IMG/VR virus record: IMGVR_UViG_3300000115_000047
Location: 1 to 45,540 of that record
Source of the DNA: a virus
Strand: one strand, 5' to 3'
DNA length: 45,540 bases
Position numbers and translations under genes: made by a program. Below the pieces are notes generated by a model that did no database searches, was not told the DNA's origin, and saw only the letters and a list, made by a program, of their open reading frames with translations. Below, one piece after another: positions 16,244 to 24,273 of the stretch (its first letter is position 1; every line of letters begins with the position of its first letter).

Positions 16244-18088
16244 ATGTGGTTCCCAGCTAGAATACACTCACACTATTCTCTACTACAATCAACCCTAAAA
16301 CCAAAAAGAATTGTAGAGATATGTAAAGATCTTGGATACAAAACTGCGGCACTCACTGATTTTGCGTCTGTGTCAGGTGCTGTCAAGTTTGTGCAAGAGT
16401 GCGAGAAGAATGACATCAAGCCAATTCTTGGTTGCGAGATCCCCCTTAAAACATCAAACAATACCACCATCACGCTCATCTGCAAAAATGAAAAAGGTTG
16501 GGGAAAACTTCTCGAAATAGTTTCCGCATGTAATGATGCAGATAACTTTAAGAAACATCCCGCTATCCCTATAGATCAACTATTTGAACTAGTCGATGAT
16601 AATTTCATTTGTATAGATGGTTATGTTGGCAGTGCATTATTTAATGAGTTGGTGGAAGATAATAAATGTATCTATAGTTGCTCAGAATATGATGAAGCTG
16701 GAAAATGCTTAAAAAGAGAATATAGCAAAGATGCCGTAGTCCATATAGCTACGTTCAGAGAAAAGTTCGGTGATGATTACTACCTTGAGATAAACAAGTT
16801 AGACTCTGAGACATTTGCCGCTACTAAACTCGTTTCTAATTGTATTGATGAAGTGACGGATAGTATTGGTTTTAAAAATCTAATTGCCGGTGCGAATATT
16901 TACTATGGAGAGATGGCGGATTCTAAAGATCATAGGATATTACTATGTTCCAAAATGAGAACAACATTAAACAAAGTAAATAAAGACCTTCTAAAAGAAG
17001 ACAACTATAGGCACGTTAGATACTTTAAATCTAATTCTTACTATATTCCTTCTAAAGAAGAAGTGCAAACATATTCAAAAGAGCAAATCAAAGCTGTTGG
17101 CGAAATAAACGAAAAATGTTCAGACTATACAATTTTAACTAGTCCACGACTTCCCCAGGTTGAAACTAAAAGTGATTCACAAATTGAGGAACTAAAACAA
17201 ATATGTAGGGATGGGTGGAAGAATATACTCATGCCCACAGGGAAAGTTAAAGACCCGAAAAATATAGAAATTTACAAAGACAGAATTGTCCAAGAATTAG
17301 ACGTTATTGAAGATGCGGACCTTGCGGGCTACTTCCTCATCGTCGCTGATTATGTGAATGAATTCCGTCGCAGAGGTGTTTTAGTTGGTCCAGGTCGTGG
17401 GAGTGCCGCAGGCTGTCTTATTTCCTATTTAATGGCGATTACATTAATTGACCCAATTGAATATGGTCTCATCTTTTCTAGGTTTTTCAACTCGGCAAGA
17501 AAAGGGTCTTTGCCGGATATTGATATTGACTTTCCGCCAGATCAGCGTGAGAATGTCATTACCTATTTAAAAGAAAAATACGGGCATAATAGAGTGTGCC
17601 AGATGCTGACATTTGGCAGGCTCCAAGGTAGGTCGGCACTAAAAGAAGTTCTGCGAGTTAATGAGAGTTGCTCATTCGACCAGATGAATGATATCACAAA
17701 TAAAATCCCCCAAGAAGCTGCAATTTCTGATAAACTGGAAGAAATGGATGAACCTTCTGTTATTAGATGGGCTTTGGAAAATGACCCGGATACACTAAGA
17801 GAATACTGTTGGGAAGAAGATGGTGAACTACAAGGCGACTTTGCTAGAGAATTCGCACAAGCTCTTAGAATTGAAGGCACATTCAAAAGTCAGGGGAAAC
17901 ACGCCGCTGGTGTTGTGGTGTCATCTATAGATCTGAATAACCTATGTCCAATGGTAAAAGAAACTCGCGGTAATGAAAAAATCGCAGGCATGGAAATGAA
18001 TGACTTGGAAGCTATTGGTGCTGTCAAGTTCGATATCCTCGGCGTAAATTTACTCAAGAAAATACATGAAACATGTGGGGCTGTCTAG
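16244..18088 (+). CDS. dnaE: DNA polymerase III alpha-like, N-terminal half (PHP + palm)
   Basis: The 614-aa N-terminal part of a DnaE-type replicative polymerase. A PHP domain starts at RIHSHYSLL (His8, His10) with LTDFASVSG and KPILGCEI. The palm domain has GPGRGSAAGC (about 386-395) and the PDIDIDF catalytic aspartate signature (425-429). The third aspartate position is Asp597 in VKFDILG. The ORF stops only 17 residues later, so all catalytic carboxylates are here, while the fingers and later domains are in a separate ORF at 20087-21610. In one-piece DnaE proteins the chain continues straight into the IPLDD region that opens the second ORF. The stop codon lies inside the structured RNA element. 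Confidence 0.92.
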   Translation: MWFPARIHSHYSLLQSTLKPKRIVEICKDLGYKTAALTDFASVSGAVKFVQECEKNDIKPILGCEIPLKTSNNTTITLICKNEKGWGKLLEIVSACNDADNFKKHPAIPIDQLFELVDDNFICIDGYVGSALFNELVEDNKCIYSCSEYDEAGKCLKREYSKDAVVHIATFREKFGDDYYLEINKLDSETFAATKLVSNCIDEVTDSIGFKNLIAGANIYYGEMADSKDHRILLCSKMRTTLNKVNKDLLKEDNYRHVRYFKSNSYYIPSKEEVQTYSKEQIKAVGEINEKCSDYTILTSPRLPQVETKSDSQIEELKQICRDGWKNILMPTGKVKDPKNIEIYKDRIVQELDVIEDADLAGYFLIVADYVNEFRRRGVLVGPGRGSAAGCLISYLMAITLIDPIEYGLIFSRFFNSARKGSLPDIDIDFPPDQRENVITYLKEKYGHNRVCQMLTFGRLQGRSALKEVLRVNESCSFDQMNDITNKIPQEAAISDKLEEMDEPSVIRWALENDPDTLREYCWEEDGELQGDFAREFAQALRIEGTFKSQGKHAAGVVVSSIDLNNLCPMVKETRGNEKIAGMEMNDLEAIGAVKFDILGVNLLKKIHETCGAV

Positions 18089-18142
18089 GTTCACCCTATC
18101 ATCTGGTTTAATCCAGGTTCAATCTATCACCTAGTCGCCCCA
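18076..18142 (+). ncRNA. Structured RNA element, copy 1 (candidate cis-regulatory RNA)
   Basis: A nested hairpin in the 73-base gap after the polymerase N-half. Outer stem TGGGGC (18076-18081) with GCCCCA (18137-18142); middle stem CTAGGT (18085-18090) with ACCTAG (18129-18134); inner hairpin CTGG/CCAG (18103-18106, 18113-18116) with loop TTTAAT. The two internal-loop strands look like each other (TTCACCCTATCA and TTCAATCTATCA). A weak T-rich stretch and an ACAAAGGATTATTATG leader follow. The core recurs at 29575-29639 with one compensatory pair. The outer GC stem plus TTTCTT could act as a terminator/attenuator in front of the exonuclease gene. The structure is drawn by eye; function is inference. 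Confidence 0.7.
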
Positions 18143-18161
18143 TTTCTTACAAAGGATTATT

Positions 18162-18842
18162 ATGAACTACAAAGACTACATTGTTTTCGACTTTGAAACT
18201 ACCAGCAAATATCCAGATACCACTCAGCCAGTGCAAATTGCTGCTGTGGCGATTCATGGCAGGAAGCTGGAAGTAATTCCCAACTCCGAATTTCAATCTT
18301 TAATCCAGCCAATCTTTGATGAGAAAGAATGCGCGAAAGCTGGTGTTGACCCATTGGAAGACGGTGCAGTTGCTGTGCATGGTAAAACTGAAGCGATGCT
18401 CAAGAAGGCTCCATCACTAAAATCAGTTTGGGCAAACTTCACTGATTATGTAAATGAGTATAACTTTAAGAAAACCGCTTGGTATGCACCAGTTCCTGTT
18501 GGTCATAATATTCGTGGTTTCGATCTACCAATTGTCCATAGAATCTGCTGTCAAGAACCTTGGGGTTATGGACCAAAAGATAAAGAAGGTAGAAGGCAAT
18601 CGCTATTCAATCCCATTAACATTGTAGATACAATGGATCAAATGTTTTGTTGTTTTGAAAACAATAAAGAAGTTAATTCATTATCTAATGATAATTTAGT
18701 TCGTGGTTATATGGGATACTCAAAAGGTGAGGCCCATGACGCACTTAGTGATGTTTTAATGACTGCTGAATTATTTTGTAGAACTCAGAAAATGTTCAGA
18801 AGATTTGTACACAATAAACAATTTAAAGGAGCCTTTGCATAA
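18162..18842 (+). CDS. DEDDh 3'-5' exonuclease (DnaQ/epsilon-like)
   Basis: A 226-aa proofreading-type exonuclease. The DEDDh residues are visible: Asp10 and Glu12 (FDFETT), Asp121 (GHNIRGFD), His192 and Asp197 (AHDALSD). It likely acts as the epsilon-like proofreader for the split DnaE polymerase, whose two halves flank it; that pairing is inference. The start has a good AAAGGA ribosome site 7 bases upstream, in a leader resembling the one at 29698. It lies directly after the structured RNA element, so it is the first gene that element could control. Its stop overlaps the SET gene by one base. Confidence 0.9.
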   Translation: MNYKDYIVFDFETTSKYPDTTQPVQIAAVAIHGRKLEVIPNSEFQSLIQPIFDEKECAKAGVDPLEDGAVAVHGKTEAMLKKAPSLKSVWANFTDYVNEYNFKKTAWYAPVPVGHNIRGFDLPIVHRICCQEPWGYGPKDKEGRRQSLFNPINIVDTMDQMFCCFENNKEVNSLSNDNLVRGYMGYSKGEAHDALSDVLMTAELFCRTQKMFRRFVHNKQFKGAFA

Positions 18843-19255
18843 TGAAAGAATTAAGTTTACAGGAGCAGTATTTAAACAACGTTCCGAGTGTGAATAACAA
18901 ATATACAGATGAGGTTAAAATATGTCACACATTAAAACTCAGTCATGAAATGTCTAAAAATTTACATATAAAAAAGAGCGATGTTCATGGTAAAGGTCTT
19001 TTTGCAAAAGATGATATAAAAAAAGACGCTATGATTCAAGCCACTCACGTTAAAAACAAAAAATATGGAGTAATTAACCTCGTTCCTAACTCTGATTATA
19101 ATCACTCAAAAGATAATGAAAACTGTAAAATAGTGACCGATAGCAATGTAAAATCTTTATTTGCAATTAGAGATATTTCAAAAGATGAAGAAATTCTGGT
19201 GGATTATAATAAAGATTTTGACTTAGAACAACCCGAACCAGACTGGATTAAATAA
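18842..19255 (+). CDS. SET-domain protein (putative lysine methyltransferase)
   Basis: A 137-aa minimal SET domain. HGKGLFAKDDIKKDAMI (about 49-65) matches the SET N-terminal motif, YNHSKDNENC (86-95) is the NHS motif that binds SAM and forms the pseudoknot, and EEILVDYN (116-123) supplies the C-terminal Tyr122. No pre-SET or post-SET cysteine clusters. SET proteins transfer methyl groups to lysines; the target could be host or phage proteins. It lies between the exonuclease and NUC1 genes inside the block that separates the polymerase halves, with one-base overlaps on both sides. Confidence 0.82.
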   Translation: MKELSLQEQYLNNVPSVNNKYTDEVKICHTLKLSHEMSKNLHIKKSDVHGKGLFAKDDIKKDAMIQATHVKNKKYGVINLVPNSDYNHSKDNENCKIVTDSNVKSLFAIRDISKDEEILVDYNKDFDLEQPEPDWIK

Positions 19256-19962
19256 TGGAAATACCAAGTTTATTTCGTGAAACACGATACGGGATGCCTG
19301 CCGCCGATCAGATTCTTCCAAACAGGAATTACTTGATCGGCTATTCCTATTTATTCAGACAACCACGATGGGCTATGCAAGTTATTAACGGTACAGAATC
19401 AGATGTTTCTGTGGATCGTCAGGACTGCTTCAGGCCCGATCTAAGAGTGCCTGAAATGTTCAGGGCTACTCTATCTGATTATACCGCTTCAGGTTACGAC
19501 AGAGGGCATTTAGTGCCTTCAGCGGACAGTAATGATACCCGTCTGGAGAATAGCGAGACTTTTCTACTATCTAACATGAGTCCTCAAGCTCCAGATATGA
19601 ACCGTCGCACATGGCGAATGCTAGAAGCGGCAGTGCGTAAGGTAGCACTAAAGCGCGACATAGTAGAAGTGTACGCTATTAGCGGTCCCGTCTTTGATGT
19701 ATCAAAACCTTTTAGTAAAATTGGCGATGATGTAGTTGTGCCTCACGCTTTCTTTAAATCAGTATTGATAGAAAACAATAAAGGTAAAATTAATTTCTGC
19801 TCGTTTTTACTACCTAATAAAAAAGAAGATATTAGCTACAAGGACTGTACAGTCTCTGTAGAATACTTAGAGTTCAGAACTGGATTACAATTATGGAACA
19901 GGCTCGAAGGGGCAAAAGTACAAAAAGCCAAAACGAAAAGCAATCTTGGTCCAATAACGTAG
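19255..19962 (+). CDS. NUC1/EndoG-family non-specific DNA/RNA endonuclease
   Basis: A 235-aa beta-beta-alpha-metal nuclease. The signature DRGHLVPSAD starts at residue 82, with catalytic His85; the metal-binding Asn segment FLLSNMSPQAPDMN follows near 103-116. The family cuts DNA and RNA with little sequence preference. No signal peptide is seen, so it should act in the cytoplasm, for example in host DNA breakdown, or be a packaged or immunity-linked nuclease. It is within the polymerase-splitting block and overlaps the following 64-aa ORF by 70 bases. Confidence 0.88.
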   Translation: MEIPSLFRETRYGMPAADQILPNRNYLIGYSYLFRQPRWAMQVINGTESDVSVDRQDCFRPDLRVPEMFRATLSDYTASGYDRGHLVPSADSNDTRLENSETFLLSNMSPQAPDMNRRTWRMLEAAVRKVALKRDIVEVYAISGPVFDVSKPFSKIGDDVVVPHAFFKSVLIENNKGKINFCSFLLPNKKEDISYKDCTVSVEYLEFRTGLQLWNRLEGAKVQKAKTKSNLGPIT

Positions 19963-20087
19963 ATGAGGAGTCTTATTGGCGAGATTTTATGCGGGGCAAG
20001 AGTCTTGAAAAATACGGTGTTGAAACCGTAAAAACTTATTATATTGATCAATTTGCCGTAGCAGAATTAATGATGGGAGCGTATTGA
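19893..20087 (+). CDS. Small ORF (64 aa) bridging NUC1 and polymerase C-half
   Basis: Not recognised. The portion beyond the NUC1 stop encodes an acidic/aromatic segment (YWRDFMRGKSLEKYGVETVK) and ends with TGATG, sharing bases with the polymerase C-half start, a sign of translational coupling. The first 23 codons overlap NUC1 in another frame, so the true start may be internal (ATG at 19989). Without this gene there would be a 124-base gap here. Confidence 0.5.
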   Translation: MEQARRGKSTKSQNEKQSWSNNVDEESYWRDFMRGKSLEKYGVETVKTYYIDQFAVAELMMGAY

Positions 20088-21610
20088 TGGACATTACCAA
20101 AATCCCTTTGAATGATAAAAGAACCTGGGATTTAATTTGTTCGGGGCATACCAAAGGCGTGTTTCAGTTGGAAACCCATCTTGGCAAACACTGGTGCAAA
20201 GAAGCCAAACCCCGCAATATTGAGGAACTGGCTGACGTTATTAGTATCATCCGTCCCGGTACGTTAAAAGCTATCGAGGACGGCAAATCTATGACCCAAA
20301 GGTATGTGGACAGAAAACATGGAACTGAAGAAACAAGAAGTTTATATAAGCCTATTGACAACGTAATTACCAAAACTTACAATATTATCATCTACCAAGA
20401 ACAAGCCATGCAAATTGCTCAGGTTATGGCGGGGTTCACGGAATCGCAAGCTGATACTTTGCGCAAAGCTATTGGTAAGAAAAAAGCTGATTTGATGCGC
20501 CAAGTCAAAGGCGAGTTTATTAAAGGCTGTCTAAAAGAAAATCACACCCAAGAAGATGCGGACAGGATCTTTGATATTATCGAAAAATCTAATCGCTATT
20601 CTTTCAATAAATCACATGCTGTATCATATGCACTAATGGCCTACTGGTCTGCTTATTTAAAAGCCAATAACAAATTAGAATTTTATCTCCACTGGTTATC
20701 AAACGCAAAAGAAAAAATCGACCCAAACCAAGAAATTTATGAGTTGGTCGAGAGCGCCAAAATTGACCACATTGATGTAAAGACCCCACTACACCAACAT
20801 CCAGAATCTAACTTCTCTATCCAAGGTAAAGATATCTTCTTTGGTATAACCAACGTCAAAAATGTTGGAGTTAACGAATTTGTAAAGATCAAGAACTTTC
20901 TTGACGAACTTAAACCAAAAACCTGGGTAGAGTATGTAGTAAACATTTTACCCAACGTAAATAAAAGAGCGGTAAACAATCTGATAGCTGTTGGGTTCTT
21001 TGCGGGACTGGAAAAATCAAGATCAGAAATGACCCACGAGTTTTCATGCGTAAAAGACCTAAGCAAGAAAGAACTCGAAGTATTGCAGGAAAGACTAGAC
21101 TGCTCTTCATCTTTACAAGACAATCTCATTAAACTAAACAATTTAAAAAGAGACGGTGGTGCGGTTGCCACTTCAAAAAGACTAGAAGCTTTTGCGGATA
21201 TTATCAACAGGTTAAAAAATCCAGGTAGATCATTAAAAGATAATCCGATGTCAATTTCAATTAGTGAAGAAAACTTACTTGGTGCGCCAATATCTTATTC
21301 AAAGGTTGATGGTTGTGCTGATGCTAGTTTTGCCAATACTACATGTAAAGAGATCTTAGACGGGAAAAAGAGCAAAAGCATTTTAGCTGTTGAAATCACA
21401 GAAGTGAAAGAATATACTACTAAAAATAAAGACAATATGGCTTTTCTTTCTGTTAGAGATGATTCACTAGAAATTGAGAATGTTGTGGTTTTTCCTGACA
21501 CTTATCGAGAGTATGAGGATATAATCTATGAGACGGCAACAGTTTTAATGTTTGGACAAAAAGCTAAAGACCGAAACTCCTTCATAGTAAATGAAATAAA
21601 TCAGATATGA
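20087..21610 (+). CDS. dnaE: DNA polymerase III alpha-like, C-terminal half (fingers, OB domain)
   Basis: A 507-aa second half of the DnaE-type polymerase. It opens with ITKIPLNDKRTWDLICSG, the segment that follows the third catalytic aspartate region in one-piece DnaE, and continues with GVFQLE, the YQEQAMQIAQVMAGF fingers motif, RKAIGKKK, and FNKSHAVSYA (173-182). Later come a tandem HhH-like region and a C-terminal OB fold (about 430-505). Halves total about 1120 aa, near the usual DnaE size, so little was lost. ATG 20087 is chosen over TTG 20084 because it makes the TGATG overlap. The two chains must assemble to give an active enzyme. Confidence 0.9.
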   Translation: MDITKIPLNDKRTWDLICSGHTKGVFQLETHLGKHWCKEAKPRNIEELADVISIIRPGTLKAIEDGKSMTQRYVDRKHGTEETRSLYKPIDNVITKTYNIIIYQEQAMQIAQVMAGFTESQADTLRKAIGKKKADLMRQVKGEFIKGCLKENHTQEDADRIFDIIEKSNRYSFNKSHAVSYALMAYWSAYLKANNKLEFYLHWLSNAKEKIDPNQEIYELVESAKIDHIDVKTPLHQHPESNFSIQGKDIFFGITNVKNVGVNEFVKIKNFLDELKPKTWVEYVVNILPNVNKRAVNNLIAVGFFAGLEKSRSEMTHEFSCVKDLSKKELEVLQERLDCSSSLQDNLIKLNNLKRDGGAVATSKRLEAFADIINRLKNPGRSLKDNPMSISISEENLLGAPISYSKVDGCADASFANTTCKEILDGKKSKSILAVEITEVKEYTTKNKDNMAFLSVRDDSLEIENVVVFPDTYREYEDIIYETATVLMFGQKAKDRNSFIVNEINQI

Positions 21611-21867
21611 CGGATGAACATTGGGAAACTGAATTATTAGACCAAGCGACCTACTACAAGAAGGTCTTGCTTGATGGTTGCATTATACAAAAATATGACG
21701 TAGAAATGTGTGATCTACGTTTTTTTTATCGTCGCCGCTACGGTAACAACTCAAAACCTCGAATCCAACTCTACAAAGCTAATAAAGGGTCGAGAGAGGT
21801 ACTTGAGGAATACCATAACTACGACGAAGCATTTTCAAGGTTTAATTCTTTAATTAAAAAAAGGTAG
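21607..21867 (+). CDS. Hypothetical protein (86 aa)
   Basis: Not recognised. A charged protein with a DLRFFYRRRYGNNSKPRIQL stretch that looks like beta-strands, ending in KKR. ATGA overlap with the polymerase C-half puts it in the same translation unit, 4 bases before the SSB gene. A replication accessory role is possible from position only. Confidence 0.6.
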   Translation: MTDEHWETELLDQATYYKKVLLDGCIIQKYDVEMCDLRFFYRRRYGNNSKPRIQLYKANKGSREVLEEYHNYDEAFSRFNSLIKKR

Positions 21868-21871
21868 TGTT

Positions 21872-22195
21872 GTGAATAATTGTGTTTTTCTTGGACGTAT
21901 TGCTGACGACCTTCAAATCTCAGAAGAATTTAACACCAAGGTTTTGAGATTCAAGATGTCAATCGACAAGTACCGTAAAAACAAAAACGGCCAGAAGATT
22001 AGAGATCGAAATTTTCTATTCTTCGAAGCTTGGGATACTGGTGCTCAAACGATTTATGACCATTGTGAAGCAGGCGACTCTTTAGTTGTAAACTGTACTG
22101 CTCGCAGTGGAAATGGTAAAGTTACTTTTAGAGTTAATGAATTTAAAATAGTAAACAATTTACAAACGAGCACAGATGAAGAATACAGAGAATGA
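21872..22195 (+). CDS. ssb: Single-stranded DNA-binding protein
   Basis: A 107-aa OB-fold SSB. NNCVFLGRIADDLQI at the N-terminus, RFKMSIDKY, and RDRNFLFFEAWD followed by EAGDSLVVNCTA match the bacterial SSB order. It is short: the flexible tail and the usual acidic DDDIPF-type tip that binds partner proteins are missing, ending in TDEEYRE. GTG start with AAAAAGG upstream. It would coat the displaced strand during replication by the DnaB/DnaE machinery. Confidence 0.85.
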   Translation: MNNCVFLGRIADDLQISEEFNTKVLRFKMSIDKYRKNKNGQKIRDRNFLFFEAWDTGAQTIYDHCEAGDSLVVNCTARSGNGKVTFRVNEFKIVNNLQTSTDEEYRE

Positions 22196-22640
22196 TTTTA
22201 TACAAGACAACTATGGGCTTGCTGTTTCAGTAGCCCGTAAGTTTTATTCTCATAATTATAAATATGATTTTGATGATATAATGCAAGTGGCGTTAATGTC
22301 AATGCTTAAAGCGCATAGAAAACACGACCCTGAAAGGAGTGTGTTTTCTACATTTGCTACGTTTTGTATGAGAAACGATTTAATTAAATTCCTTAAAAAA
22401 AACAACAAAAACAAAGACATACCGGCTGGCGAATTATTTAGTGGTATTACCACTTATGACAAATCTGATATAGAAGAAGTCCTACCTGATGATTTAGACG
22501 TTCAGGAACAGGCTATCTTTTACTATAAAAGATCAAACTATAAAGATATGGAAATTAGAGATATTCTGGACATGTCAAAACCAGAATACAAAACTAAAGT
22601 AAGATCATTCTATAATAAATTAAGAGTAGTAAATGAATAA
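22176..22640 (+). CDS. Miniature sigma-70-like transcription factor
   Basis: A 154-aa protein with a sigma region-2-like helix set: YDFDDIMQVALMSMLKAHRK, then DPERSVFSTFATFCMRNDLI, the core-RNAP- and -10-contacting pattern. The C-terminal part (LDVQEQAIFYYKRSNYKDME, then ILDMSKPEYKTKV) resembles region 4 with an HTH. Inference: it redirects host RNA polymerase to phage promoters, perhaps for the minus-strand late genes. Overlaps SSB by 20 bases and the glycosyltransferase by 8. I could not identify the promoter it would read. Confidence 0.72.
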   Translation: MKNTENDFIQDNYGLAVSVARKFYSHNYKYDFDDIMQVALMSMLKAHRKHDPERSVFSTFATFCMRNDLIKFLKKNNKNKDIPAGELFSGITTYDKSDIEEVLPDDLDVQEQAIFYYKRSNYKDMEIRDILDMSKPEYKTKVRSFYNKLRVVNE

Positions 22641-24273
22641 GAAAAAAGTATTATTCGTATCCGAAGCTAGTTACTTAAATACTGGATATGCTACATATAG
22701 TAGTGAGGTCTTAAAAAGACTTGATGCTACAGGAAAATATGAATTAGCAGAATTTTCTGTTTATGGTACAGAGGATCATAAAGATCGTGGCACAATTCCT
22801 TGGAAAAATTATCCAAACATGCCGCAACCGGGGAACGAAGAACACAACAAAGCTTATGGTCAAGATGCTCTAAATCAATTTGGTAAATGGCGGTTTGATC
22901 GAGTTTGTATAGACTTTAAACCAGACGTTGTGCTCACCATTCGTGACTGGTGGATGGATTCTTTCATTCAACACTCCCCATTAAGAAAATGCTTTAAGTG
23001 GATCTGGATGCCGACTGTGGACGCTTCGCCACAGAATGAAGAATGGATTGATTCCTTTTCAGATGCTGACACTATATTAACATATTCTGATTGGGCTGTG
23101 GACGTACTTAAAGCACAGTCTGATAAAATGAATGTGAAGTGTGCGGCACCACCATCGGCGTCAGAAGATTTTGTGGAGATCCCAAATAAAAGTGCTCATA
23201 AAGAAACGATGGGTATTAACCCGGAATGGAAGGTTATTGGCACGGTCATGCGAAACCAACGCCGCAAACTCTTTCCAGAACTTTTTGAGGCGTTTGGCAA
23301 GTACCTTAAAAAAACACAAGATAAAAACACCTACCTATACTGCCATACTTCATACCCTGATAATGGCTGGGATTTACCAAAATATCTATTTGAAAATGAA
23401 ATAAGCTCTAGGGTTTTATTCACATATGTCTGTACCTCATGTGGGGGAGCGGCTTGTCAGAGATTTTCAGATACTGTTGTCCCATGTAAGAAATGCGGCA
23501 ACTTTTCTTCGAAACTAACAAATGTGGGTGAAGGTGTAGACACAAAAACCCTAGCGGCTATTTATAATTGTTTTGATGTGTACATACAGCCAGCAAACTC
23601 TGAGGGTTTTGGCTTACCTATAGTAGAAGCAGCGGCTTGCGGTGTTCCCGTTATGGCTACTGACTACTCCGCGATGGAGAGCGAAGTAAGAAAACTAGCT
23701 GGCTATCCCATCAAGCTAAGATCCAAACATCTGGAGATGGAAACCGGCTGCTACCGCGCCCTACCAGATCATGAAGATATTATAAATTTGTGGGAAAAAC
23801 TTTTACCCAAACCGGAAGCTCTAAGAGTTAAAGACAGGAAGAAAACTAGGGCGGCTTTTGAGAAAAATTACGGCTGGGACAAAACAGCTAAAATTTGGGA
23901 AGATTGTATTGATGAACTAGATTTTGGTTCATGGGACATGACAACACAATTTGCAAGACCAGAAGCTGAAATACCACAAATACAAAACAATAAAGAATTA
24001 ATAAATTTCTTAGTAATGCATGTTGTTAATGAGCCTAAGCTTATAAACAGTTACAGCATAAATAAGATACTGAGAGATTTTAACTTTCAAACATTTAAGA
24101 ATAACCCCGGTGGGTACTTCTACGGTGAGATGTCCATCTTTAATAGAGAAATCTACAGACCACTATCCCGCGATGATGTGATTAACATGTTTAGAGAAAA
24201 AGCAAAAAATAAAAACTTCTGGGAAAATGCCAGAATTGGAAACGTTCAATTCCCACAGGAGAGTTGGTTATGA
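22633..24273 (+). CDS. GT4-type glycosyltransferase with inserted zinc ribbon
   Basis: A 546-aa GT-B fold glycosyltransferase. N-terminal Rossmann: KKVLFVSEASYLNTGYATYS. C-terminal donor domain: RNQRRKLFPELFEAFGKY and ANSEGFGLPIVEAAACGVPV (E-x7-E donor-binding motif). Between these lies YVCTSCGGAACQ and CKKCGNF (about residues 265-295), a four-cysteine zinc ribbon not usual in GT4 enzymes. A C-terminal about 110-residue tail follows. It opens the sugar-gene run to 27792. The acceptor (virion protein, DNA base or host glycan) cannot be read from sequence. Overlaps the sigma-like gene by 8 bases. Confidence 0.87.
   Translation: MNKKKVLFVSEASYLNTGYATYSSEVLKRLDATGKYELAEFSVYGTEDHKDRGTIPWKNYPNMPQPGNEEHNKAYGQDALNQFGKWRFDRVCIDFKPDVVLTIRDWWMDSFIQHSPLRKCFKWIWMPTVDASPQNEEWIDSFSDADTILTYSDWAVDVLKAQSDKMNVKCAAPPSASEDFVEIPNKSAHKETMGINPEWKVIGTVMRNQRRKLFPELFEAFGKYLKKTQDKNTYLYCHTSYPDNGWDLPKYLFENEISSRVLFTYVCTSCGGAACQRFSDTVVPCKKCGNFSSKLTNVGEGVDTKTLAAIYNCFDVYIQPANSEGFGLPIVEAAACGVPVMATDYSAMESEVRKLAGYPIKLRSKHLEMETGCYRALPDHEDIINLWEKLLPKPEALRVKDRKKTRAAFEKNYGWDKTAKIWEDCIDELDFGSWDMTTQFARPEAEIPQIQNNKELINFLVMHVVNEPKLINSYSINKILRDFNFQTFKNNPGGYFYGEMSIFNREIYRPLSRDDVINMFREKAKNKNFWENARIGNVQFPQESWL

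Noticed and set aside
18076-18142. Element copy 1 as a tRNA or tRNA-like gene (GGTTCAATC resembles a T-loop)
   Set aside because: No D- or T-stem can be drawn, the middle stem excludes a cloverleaf, and copy 2 does not keep a tRNA-like acceptor stem.
16244-21610. Split DnaE intein
   Set aside because: No intein N- or C-terminal motifs (such as the CLSYGTEI start or HN-C end) at either junction, and the cut site differs from the known cyanobacterial one.
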